Assembly: GCF_030464885.1 (NCBI RefSeq) | Contig: NZ_JALPRJ010000023.1 | Location: 1-64,000, forward strand | Direction: 5' to 3' | DNA length: 64,000 nt | Source of the DNA: Caballeronia sp. SEWSISQ10-4 2 | GTDB taxonomy: Bacteria; Pseudomonadota; Gammaproteobacteria; Burkholderiales; Burkholderiaceae | Shown here: one piece after another, positions 35,205-43,144 of the stretch | How positions within the stretch are numbered: the first letter of the stretch is position 1 | How the letters are laid out: each line of letters begins with the position of its first letter | Made by a program: the position numbers and the translations under genes | The notes under the pieces: generated by a model | What the model was told of the DNA's origin: nothing | Seen by the model: only the letters and a program-made list of their open reading frames with translations | Database searches by the model: none

Positions 35205-35999
35205 GCGCCGGTGGACGGGGGGGGGCTGGGGCTGTTGGTCGGGGGTGGTGTCGGGGTGGTGCTTTCTGCGCCCGTGGCCGGTCTATGTTGGCTGTTCTAT
35301 TTATCACTATTAGCCACTGTGTGTGGCGGCACTTCATTTCCACACCGGCGAAAAAGAAACAGAAGCAAAGAAAACGCCTCCCAACAATCAGCAAGTGAGT
35401 GTCCCTAGCGTGCAGGCTAGAAGTTTTTGGCACCTGATAGCACGGTGCTCGCCAGACTCACGGATGGTTGAACCCCTCCTTCTCCGAACACCGATACCCA
35501 CACGCTTCGCCACCAGTGACTGAACCTGCCACGGGTACACGCCGCGCTATCCGCGTACAACCACCTCAAGAAAGAAGCACGCAGATCACTACAACCCACG
35601 ACGAAATGCGGCGACCGGCACACGTCAGGCCGTCATGGTCTGGGGATCATGGTACTTGCCCGAGAGCGTTGGGGGCGAAGCGTGTTCGTGTCAGGATTCG
35701 CGAGAAGGAGGGGTTCACACATTATCGAGTCTGGCGAGCACCGTGCTATCAGGTGCTAAAAACCGTGGTGTGCACGCTGGGGACACTAACTTGCCGGTGG
35801 TTGGAAAGCGCTTTCTTTGCTTCGTTTCTTTGTCGCTTTGTTGGAAAAAGAAATGAAGTGCCGCCACGCACAGTGGCTAACAGTGATAAAGAGAAAATCC
35901 GACTCCCGCAGACCACTAAGGCCGAAAGCACCAACCCGGCATCACCCCCGACCACTAACACCGAAAGCAGCACCCCGGCATAAACCCATCCCTACAACC
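35205..35999. repeat. Large imperfect inverted repeat (two facing copies of a dispersed element)
   Basis: A left arm (about 35205-35480) and a right arm (about 35700-35999) are diverged reverse complements. The best block is identical over 30 bases: 35430-35459 against 35727-35756. Another conserved block contains GCCACTGTGyGTGGCGGC and the adjoining AAAGAAA-rich stretch. The outer part of each arm holds tandem units of about 39 bases (35911-35949 and 35950-35988 on the right). A third, partial copy begins this window. Reading frames across the element overlap on both strands and look spurious. It carries no transposase, so it may be a nonautonomous element or a structured intergenic repeat. 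Confidence 0.85.
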
Positions 36000-36541
36000 G
36001 CAAGAACCCCAAACCCCAAGTGCGAACGAAACCCCCCGACCATTCAGTCAATTTCACGACAAATTATTAGGAATCTTGAATAAAAATGAAAGAAGGCGGG
36101 CGAGGCAGCACCCCAGGATGCTGCCTCTGACTCACACGGAATGAAAATGTTTGGCAACAACTTTCACCTAGCACAGAGCTGTTGGGGAATATATCCGAAC
36201 ACAAAATGAAGTGTTAGCTGAGGGTCTTACGGCATATTCTTGCCCTCTGGATCTGGAATATGGCCCATGCGCGCATCGCTTGATTTGACGCCGTCGACGC
36301 TGTCAGAGCGCGTTGCGAAAACGTTTGCTACAGGGAAGCCAAGGTAAGTTTCTTAGATACATAGAATGACTTATCAACTCCTTACCAAGAACAATCGGTA
36401 AGGTTTATCGATCAAATTTAATTAGGTGGAGTGCGTAACGTATCGCTTTAGCGACAGATATTGAAAAATCATTTTTGGTTTCGAGAAGACGTTTTATTGT
36501 CTGCTTCGCTTGATCCCATCAACGAACCAAGACATGTACCC
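36000..36541. other. Upstream region of the porin gene
   Basis: About 540 bases with AT-rich segments at 36330-36480, where the porin promoter should lie. No gene, operator or RNA is evident. The open frame at 36461 extends the porin upstream but the signal peptide starts at 36542. Confidence 0.5.
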
Positions 36542-37684
36542 ATGACAAAAAAGATTGCTCTAACGCTGGCCACTCTCGCTGTCGCCGTTTCCAGCATCCA
36601 GGCCCATGCACAAAATTCTGTGACTCTGTACGGGATCATCGATACGGGCTTTACGTACACCCATAACAGCGGTGGATCCGCCTCCCAGTTCGCGATGACT
36701 GCCGGTAACGAATCGGGCTCACGCTGGGGCCTCAAGGGTTCGGAAGACCTGGGCGCCGGTCTCAAGACAATTTTCCAGTTGGAAAACGGCTTTAACTCGA
36801 CGACCGGAAAGCTGGGTCAGGGCAGCCGTGAATTCGGGCGCCAGGCGTTCGTCGGATTGTCGGGTACCACTTGGGGTACCGTTACGTTAGGTCGCCAATA
36901 CGACCCGGTAGTCGACCTGGTCCAGCCGGTGCAGGGCGACAACTATCTTGGCGGCGTTTTTACCTCGCCGGGCGACGTGGATAACGCTGACAACAGCGTT
37001 CGTTTCAACAACGCAATCAAGTGGGCGAGCCCGAGCTGGGGTGGCCTGACAGCCGAAGCGATGTACGCGGTAGGCGGGGTTGCGGGATCGACGAGCAATG
37101 GCCAAAGTTACGCCGCCGCATTGGCTTATAACAGCGGTCCCCTCGCTCTCGCAGCGGGTTACCTGCACATTGACAATGGCACTGCGTCGGTACGCGGAAC
37201 CAGTTCGTCCACGTCTACGGCGGATTCGTTATTCAACTCCAACGTCAACCTTCACTACGAGTCGGCGAAGGCTATCAACATTGCTCGCCTCGGCGGCAAC
37301 TACCAGTTCGGACCGGTGACGGTTGGCGCTTACGGCAGCTATTCGGACTATAAGCCGGACGCAAGTTCTGCATTCTCGACCGCCGAAAAATACAAGGTTG
37401 GTTCTGCCTACGCTGTCTGGCAAGTGTCTGCACCGCTTAGCGCGGAAATTGGTTACGTCTACATGAAGTCAAGCGGCGATTCCTCGGCCACTTACAACCA
37501 ATTTGCTATTGCGGCGGACTATTTCATCAGCAAGCGTACCGACTTCTACGCCTTCGCCGGTTATACGCGTGCTAGCGGCTCCAACGGGCTGGGTGCGGCA
37601 GACGCCGTGGTCGGATCGACGGATACGGATTCAGGCAAGAACTCGCAAGCTGTCGTCACTGTTGGTATCCGCCACAAGTTCTGA
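36542..37684 (+). CDS. Gram-negative trimeric porin
   Basis: The 380-residue outer-membrane protein has a signal peptide (MTKKIALTLATLAVAVSSIQ, cleavage after AHA) and the Burkholderia porin N-terminus QNSVTLYGIIDTGFTYT. It contains RWGLKGSEDLGAGLKTIFQL and FVGLSGTTWGTVTLGRQYD, and a C-terminal Phe (TVGIRHKF) required for barrel assembly. It forms a general diffusion pore. It is monocistronic with hairpins beyond its stop. Confidence 0.95.
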   Translation: MTKKIALTLATLAVAVSSIQAHAQNSVTLYGIIDTGFTYTHNSGGSASQFAMTAGNESGSRWGLKGSEDLGAGLKTIFQLENGFNSTTGKLGQGSREFGRQAFVGLSGTTWGTVTLGRQYDPVVDLVQPVQGDNYLGGVFTSPGDVDNADNSVRFNNAIKWASPSWGGLTAEAMYAVGGVAGSTSNGQSYAAALAYNSGPLALAAGYLHIDNGTASVRGTSSSTSTADSLFNSNVNLHYESAKAINIARLGGNYQFGPVTVGAYGSYSDYKPDASSAFSTAEKYKVGSAYAVWQVSAPLSAEIGYVYMKSSGDSSATYNQFAIAADYFISKRTDFYAFAGYTRASGSNGLGAADAVVGSTDTDSGKNSQAVVTVGIRHKF

Positions 37685-37699
37685 TCGTTGTCAGTGATG

Positions 37700-37721
37700 T
37701 GCCCGCAATGCATCGCGGGCA
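37700..37721 (+). terminator. Hairpin after porin gene
   Basis: TGCCCGC-N8-GCGGGCA forms a perfect 7-base-pair stem 16 bases beyond the stop codon. No strong T-run follows. Confidence 0.5.
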
Positions 37722-37741
37722 TTCATGAATGAAGAGGTGAT

Positions 37742-37777
37742 CCGATGACCGGACTGTTCGATTGGGCCGGTCATCGG
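37742..37777. terminator. Strong hairpin between convergent genes
   Basis: CCGATGACCGG and CCGGTCATCGG form a perfect 11-base-pair stem with a 14-base loop, between the ends of the porin and the leftward regulator gene. It could end transcription from both sides. Confidence 0.6.
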
Positions 37778-37842
37778 AGTAGGAGAAGGGATCTAGACTC
37801 TATCCCTTGCATAGCGCCGTGCGAACCGGTCTGAGCATGCGC

Positions 37843-38643
37843 TCAGAGGGGTATTGCCTGCGGATGCTGGTCCGTTCGTCGCGACGCCGGCGGCGGTTGC
37901 AGCGTGGCATCCGGCTCGTCGAAATCGGTTGGATGTGAGCCAGTACCGGATGGACTAAAGACATAGCCTCGTCCGCGAATGGTCTGGATGAACCGTGGAA
38001 GCGAAGGATCGGGCTCCAACACCTGTCTGAGCCGCCAGACGAGTACGTCGAGCGAACGCTCGCTATACCCTACCGGGGTGTCTCGCAGCTTGGCGACTAT
38101 GGTGCGTCGGGAGAGCACCGTCAGTGGATGTTCCACGAACAGGCGTAATAGCGGGAACAGGCTCGGATGCAGCGTGACCGGACGGCCGTCGCGTGTAACC
38201 TCTTGCGCCCGCAAGTCGAGAGCGATGCTTCCCAGCTGGAATTTTCCGAGTCCCGGCAGCAACGATTGTCCATTTTGCAGCCTGCGCCGCAGCACGTTAT
38301 GAATACGCGCTAACAACTCATGCGAATCGCAAGGCATTCTCAAGTAGTCTTCAGCGCCAAGTTCCAGGCAGATAATTGCATCGACTGCATCCTTTGGATA
38401 GCCGATCACGATAACCGGGGTATCGTGTCCCGCGTTGTGCAAGGTTTGCAGGATGGTCGTGGCTTGAACGTTGGGCGTGCCGTCACGCAATACAATCAGC
38501 GACGGCATGTCTTGCTTCATGTAGCGGATCAATGAGCGGCCGCCATCAAGCACATAGACGGCCATGCCGCGACTTTCGAGAAAGTCGCTTAGCATCCCGA
38601 AGGCGGCCGGATCGTGCCCAACAAACAAGATACGTGTATTCAT
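37843..38643 (-). CDS. OmpR/PhoB-family regulator with degenerate receiver
   Basis: The 266-residue protein has a receiver-like N-terminal domain (1-120) and an OmpR winged-helix C-terminal domain (LDLRAQEVTRDGRPVTLHPS, then VWRLRQVLEPDPSLPRFIQT, then IRGRGYVF). The receiver lacks standard phosphorylation residues: the N-terminal acidic pair reads HD (VGHDP), the phospho-Asp position is Arg or shifted (LIVLRDGTPN), and the conserved Lys is Met (YLRMPCD). It may work without phosphorylation or bind another ligand. A Pro/Arg-rich tail follows the DNA-binding domain. No partner kinase is adjacent. Confidence 0.88.
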   Translation of the reverse strand: MNTRILFVGHDPAAFGMLSDFLESRGMAVYVLDGGRSLIRYMKQDMPSLIVLRDGTPNVQATTILQTLHNAGHDTPVIVIGYPKDAVDAIICLELGAEDYLRMPCDSHELLARIHNVLRRRLQNGQSLLPGLGKFQLGSIALDLRAQEVTRDGRPVTLHPSLFPLLRLFVEHPLTVLSRRTIVAKLRDTPVGYSERSLDVLVWRLRQVLEPDPSLPRFIQTIRGRGYVFSPSGTGSHPTDFDEPDATLQPPPASRRTDQHPQAIPL

Positions 38644-39267
38644 CTCTTTCTCTTGACATGACTTTGGAGCTGCCGCGAGATTGGCAGCTCTATTGGTGAT
38701 TCAGGAATACGACAGCACGGCACGAGCGGGAGCCTGATGCCCTCACGACGCGTTGCGGGTTGCTACGATTAGACGCACGCGCAGGCTTCAGAATTGCTGA
38801 AGGACTTACTCACCTTATGCCGACGCTCCAACACGCTAGAGGCTTGCGCCCGGTGCTCTAATGCGTGTTGTGAAGTTCGTGAATACCGTGGACGTCTCCG
38901 GGCAGAGGGGAGTTTCCACCCGGCCGATTAGTGCAAACACTCCGGACCGGGAAGCTAGCCTTCATTTTTCGGCTATCTTAGACCATTAAATATATCCAAT
39001 GCATTAGGAATTCTAAATCTATAAAATATATACGGGTTTTCGAAGGATAATCCCACCTTTGAGTAAGGGAAATCCTACAAATGGTTAAGGATTTATCTTG
39101 GGGGCGTACTTAATATCTTCTCATGACAGAGAATGCTTGATTAAGATTGGCGATAGTAATTTTGAACGTGTAGTTTAATATTTCAAGGTCAAGCGGTTTC
39201 GACCTGCAAGCGTTTGCGAGCATGATCCGTCGATCGTTGAACCTGACGCCTTTTAGAGGTGCAGCCA
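38644..39267. other. AT-rich intergenic region
   Basis: About 620 bases between divergent genes. The interval 38960-39180 is markedly AT-rich against the surrounding GC-rich DNA, which is typical of promoters bound by nucleoid proteins. No ORF, RNA or clear operator could be assigned. Confidence 0.45.
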
Positions 39268-39624
39268 ATGAAAGTCCTGCTTAATACCGTGCATAGCCTT
39301 GTCTGGCCTGCTGCCTTCCTGTCCGCCACGTTGTTCGCCGTCGACGCGCGCTCTGATGAGCGCTGTCCGCAGTTGGTCGAGTCGCGGGCAGGTAGCGTTT
39401 TTAATATGTCTGCTTTTATCAAAGACAATGGCTCGCCGGAGGCAGCACTCGACACGGCGCGCGCGGCGGTATCGAAAGTTAATAAGGGAGGCGGATGCGG
39501 CATCTTCAACAACGTGGCCGCCTGCGAGGAAACGCTCACTTTGGCGGCCGTCGCCATTACGGCGTTGCAGGCCTGTATAGCCTCGCCGACACACGGGCAT
39601 TCGCAGAATACAGCGCGGGACTGA
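39268..39624 (+). CDS. Small secreted Cys-containing protein of unknown function
   Basis: The 118-residue product has an N-terminal hydrophobic signal (MKVLLNTVHSLVWPAAFLSA, then TLFAVDA). The mature part carries several Cys (ERCPQL, GGCGIFN, AACEET, LQACIAS), so disulfides are likely in the periplasm. AGAGG lies ahead of the ATG at 39268. It converges on the cyclase gene 17 bases away. No family recognised. Confidence 0.6.
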   Translation: MKVLLNTVHSLVWPAAFLSATLFAVDARSDERCPQLVESRAGSVFNMSAFIKDNGSPEAALDTARAAVSKVNKGGGCGIFNNVAACEETLTLAAVAITALQACIASPTHGHSQNTARD

Positions 39625-39640
39625 ACCGCGGGCCTCTCGC

Positions 39641-42600
39641 TTACGCGGCCAGTGCTTCCACCACCGCCGGCAAGAAGCTACGAAAGCCGGCATCTGCCAG
39701 CGCAGCACGCACGAGTTCGAGGCTACGCCGCAACGCTTCGTCAGGACGGCCTTGCAATGCGGCGGCAAGAGCTCGCCCGCGCGCCGCAAACAGGTCAGCC
39801 CATGGCAGCGGCTCCATGCGAGTGTAGTTATCGAGTGCTGCGACGTAGCTCAGTGCTCCTGCGGCATCGCCGGCCGACAGCATCGCTTCGATCGCGTCGC
39901 GATAAAACCAGAGGTGGTTATGACCGACCGCTCCACGGCTCAACAGACTGGCGCCTTCGGCTAGCATCCGTACCCGCTCGGCGTCGTCTTCGACCGCGCG
40001 GCTTAGCGCACCCAGCGCCTTGGGTGCGCTGAACTGAGTACCCACCTCGCGACAGATCGCCAGCGCGTCGCGCAGCAGGGCGGCGGCTTCGCTCCGGTGA
40101 CCATCGTCGATCAGCAGGCGTGCCTGCATTTCCAGGTTCTGCGCCTCAAAGCGCCGCGCACCCAGTTGACGGATCAGGCGCATCTCACGTTCGAGATGGG
40201 CCCGTGTTGCTTCGGCGTCACCCAGTTCGTAGCTGACGAAGACGCCGAGCGTCTCACTCAGCATCTCCGCACGCGCCTGACCGACCAGCCTCGCTGCGCG
40301 CACCGCGGCGAGCCCGTCTTCGCGTGCCTGCCGCGCCTCGTTGAGATAGATGCGGCTGAATCCCACCATCGAACGATTGGCGACCTCGATGCGGCCTAAG
40401 CCGTGTTCGCGGCTCAACGCGACGCAGCGGCTGAAGTACTCGAAGGCCGAGCGCATCTGTCCTTGCGCATAGGCGGCGTCGGCGAGTCCCCCAAGCGCAC
40501 GCGCCTCCGCTTCGGGCAGTCCCGAACGGCGCGCGTAGACCAGCCCCTGTTCGTGCCCGCTGCGGCACTCTTCAATCTTGCCAAGCGGGAACAGGATGTT
40601 GCCGCGCAGGTGATGCAGGCGCGCAAGCTCGGGCACCATGTCGTGACGCTCGGCCGTCTGTCGCGCCTCATCCAGTAGGGCGAGCGCTTCAGCAAGCCCC
40701 TCGTTGACGCGCAGGCCTTCCGCGAGCCCGAGCTGCGACTGGCAAAGGCTCGTTTCATCCGGTGCGGCAGCGACGGCCGCCCGGTACGTCGCGATGGATT
40801 CCGCAATGTCGCCGAGGTCGCGCTGCAATTCTCCCTTCAGGCACATCAGCGCATGACGATCCTCGTTGTTGCGTGCAATGTCGAGGCCGCGTTGAACGAG
40901 GCGCAGCGCTGCGTCGGTAAAGTAGGCTGCGCGCTGAATCGTCGCCGCGTCGAGGTAGGCACGCGGTGCCTGCTCGTCTTCGGCGCGATCCAGATGCTGG
41001 GCGCACAGCACGGGATCGTTCGGCGCGAACCATCCTGCTGCCCGCCGATGCAGTTCTCGCCGACGTGCCCGCAACGAGGTCGAGTACGCACTTTCCTGGA
41101 TCAACGCATGCGCGAAGAGAAAATCTTCGCCTTCCGGCAGCACGAGCGCATTGGCGACGAGTCCGTCGCAAATGTAATCCGGCCGGTCGATGAGGTGCCG
41201 CAGCAGCGCCAGGCCGAAGCGCTGGCCGATCACGGCGGCGGCCTGGAACGCCTGACGATCGAGCGGCGCGAGGCGGTCCATGCGTGCTAGAACCAGGCTC
41301 TGGATGGTGGCGGGGACCGATTCGCCGCGTCCTTCCTCGGCATTGCGCAAGAGTTGCTCGAGAAACAGGGGATTGCCGCCTGCCCGGGCTATGCACGCCA
41401 GAGCAATTCGCTGCGTCGCATCGACGAAGGTGCCGGCAAGGGTCATCGCCTCGTCGCTTCGCAGCGGACCGAGGTCGATGGTCGTGAAGGGCGTGCCACG
41501 GCAGCTTGCCCGCCACGCGGCATCGAGCGGATCGCTATCGACGCGGGAAGTCATCACGAGCAGTCCAGGACCGCGCGCAACCGCAGTGGCGAAGGCGGAC
41601 AGGTAGCCCATTACCTGTGGATCCGCCCAATGCAGGTCTTCCACAATGATCATGGTTGGCCCGTGCCCGCACGCATTCGCTGCGAGCGTCTCGACGACGG
41701 CACGCTTGCCCCGGTTGCGCATGGCATTGTCCATGGCATCGTAGAGCGTGCGCCATTCGCCGGTCTGGGACAGATCGAGCAGGTCGTGCAGGAACACGAC
41801 CTGCTCCGGACCGAGGACCCCGGACGCGGTGGCTCGCGCAACGGCGTCGCTACGATCCCCGGAGTGTGCGCCCGGCCGCAGGCCTAGCAGGCTGCCAATG
41901 ATCGCCAGCACGGGATCCTGGCCCTTGCCCATGCCGAAATCCAGCAGCAGACCCCGATGGATCGCGAAACCCTGCGCGTCGCCGAAGCGGCGCATCTCGT
42001 CGACGAGGCGGGTCTTGCCGATACCCGCCTCGCCGCGCACGTAGACAATTTGCCCCTCACCCTGGTCGCGGCATGCGCAGGCGATTCCCCTGAATTGATC
42101 CAGTTCCGCCTTGCGCCCGACGAAAAGGCTGCGGCTTGCCGTCACGGACTCGCCCACAATGCCGCGCAGGCGCCAGACACGCAGTGGTGCATCGATACCC
42201 TTGAAACGCATTTCGCCGGCGGCGTCGCTGAGGATGCAGCCGTCGAGCGCGCGCTGCACGCTATCGGAGAGCAGGGTCTCGCCGGGACGGGCGGCGGCGA
42301 CCAGGCGCGCGGCGAGATTCACGGAGTCACCCAGTACCGTGTAGTCCTGAGCATCGGCGCGCGCAAGCGTGCCTGCCACCACCTCGCCGCTTGCGACGCC
42401 TATATGCGCTTGCAACGGGCGCGATGCAGGCTCGCCAAGTCCGGCGAGTGCTTCGTGGATGTCCATTGCCGCGCGGGCGGCGCGCAGCGGGTCGGTATCG
42501 TGCGCGCGCGGTGCGCCGAACACGGCCATCACAGCGTCGCCGATATGCTTGTCGATCGTGCCGCCATAGCCGAGCACGATGCCGTCGACGAGCGCGGTAT

Positions 42601-42949
42601 AACGCCCCGTCAGCTCGCGCAATTCCTCAGGGTCGAGCCCCTGCGAGAGCGCGGTGAAGCCGCAGAGGTCGGCGAACAGGATGGTGACCTGCCGGCGCTC
42701 GCCCGACGGCGCAGCGGGCACGGGCGGCGTGGTGGAGGGTATCGAGGACGGTGTGGTGGACGGCGCCGCGCCGCTGTTCCCGGCAATGGCCGTCAGCAAA
42801 CGTTTGCGATGGCCAAGCGAGACGATGCCGAGTTCTTTCAGGTCCGCGTCGGTGAGCTGCGGCAGCATCGCCGGATCAATATCGTTCTCCTCAAACGCGC
42901 GTGCGTATTGCCCAAGCCCCAATGCATCAAGCCACTGATCGATATTCAT
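39641..42949 (-). CDS. SAM-domain class III adenylate cyclase with AAA ATPase and TPR repeats
   Basis: The 1102-residue protein starts with a SAM domain (MNIDQWLDALGLGQYARAFE onward). A class III nucleotidyl cyclase domain follows: QVTILFADLCGFTALSQG and GTIDKHIGDAVMAVFGAP give both metal Asp residues and the Lys that selects adenine, and DYTVLGDSVNLAARL the Asp partner. A STAND-like ATPase comes next (Walker A YVRGEAGIGKTRLVDE; Walker B MIIVEDLHWADP), then many TPR-like helical repeats to the C-terminus. It should make cAMP in the cytoplasm, with the ATPase/TPR part as sensor. The ATG at 42949 begins the SAM domain; the frame is open further upstream without support. It is divergent from a SulP transporter with a cNMP-binding domain. 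Confidence 0.93.
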   Translation of the reverse strand: MNIDQWLDALGLGQYARAFEENDIDPAMLPQLTDADLKELGIVSLGHRKRLLTAIAGNSGAAPSTTPSSIPSTTPPVPAAPSGERRQVTILFADLCGFTALSQGLDPEELRELTGRYTALVDGIVLGYGGTIDKHIGDAVMAVFGAPRAHDTDPLRAARAAMDIHEALAGLGEPASRPLQAHIGVASGEVVAGTLARADAQDYTVLGDSVNLAARLVAAARPGETLLSDSVQRALDGCILSDAAGEMRFKGIDAPLRVWRLRGIVGESVTASRSLFVGRKAELDQFRGIACACRDQGEGQIVYVRGEAGIGKTRLVDEMRRFGDAQGFAIHRGLLLDFGMGKGQDPVLAIIGSLLGLRPGAHSGDRSDAVARATASGVLGPEQVVFLHDLLDLSQTGEWRTLYDAMDNAMRNRGKRAVVETLAANACGHGPTMIIVEDLHWADPQVMGYLSAFATAVARGPGLLVMTSRVDSDPLDAAWRASCRGTPFTTIDLGPLRSDEAMTLAGTFVDATQRIALACIARAGGNPLFLEQLLRNAEEGRGESVPATIQSLVLARMDRLAPLDRQAFQAAAVIGQRFGLALLRHLIDRPDYICDGLVANALVLPEGEDFLFAHALIQESAYSTSLRARRRELHRRAAGWFAPNDPVLCAQHLDRAEDEQAPRAYLDAATIQRAAYFTDAALRLVQRGLDIARNNEDRHALMCLKGELQRDLGDIAESIATYRAAVAAAPDETSLCQSQLGLAEGLRVNEGLAEALALLDEARQTAERHDMVPELARLHHLRGNILFPLGKIEECRSGHEQGLVYARRSGLPEAEARALGGLADAAYAQGQMRSAFEYFSRCVALSREHGLGRIEVANRSMVGFSRIYLNEARQAREDGLAAVRAARLVGQARAEMLSETLGVFVSYELGDAEATRAHLEREMRLIRQLGARRFEAQNLEMQARLLIDDGHRSEAAALLRDALAICREVGTQFSAPKALGALSRAVEDDAERVRMLAEGASLLSRGAVGHNHLWFYRDAIEAMLSAGDAAGALSYVAALDNYTRMEPLPWADLFAARGRALAAALQGRPDEALRRSLELVRAALADAGFRSFLPAVVEALAA

Positions 42950-43144
42950 CGCCGTCGCCCAAAGCGGTTCCCTGAAATTGGCGCGCGCATAACCAGCCGC
43001 GCGAGGTCGATCCTCGAAATACAGTGTACGTCGCGTTGTATTAAACAGGCACGGGAAACGACCCAAGCGGAAATTGACACGGTCTCGCGCAGCGGCGGAT
43101 ACTCGACGAGCCGAGGGTCGACCCGCATTCATCGGGAGAGCGCC

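Noticed and set aside
35468..35983. Overlapping open frames across the inverted repeat
   Set aside because: They span a palindromic repeat on both strands, have no start sites or family, and are not conserved between the two arms.
41957..43144. N-terminal extension of the SulP frame
   Set aside because: The frame is open for almost 400 more codons but lies antisense to the cyclase gene. GTG 43145 has a GGGAGAG ribosome-binding site and starts the family's normal N-terminus.
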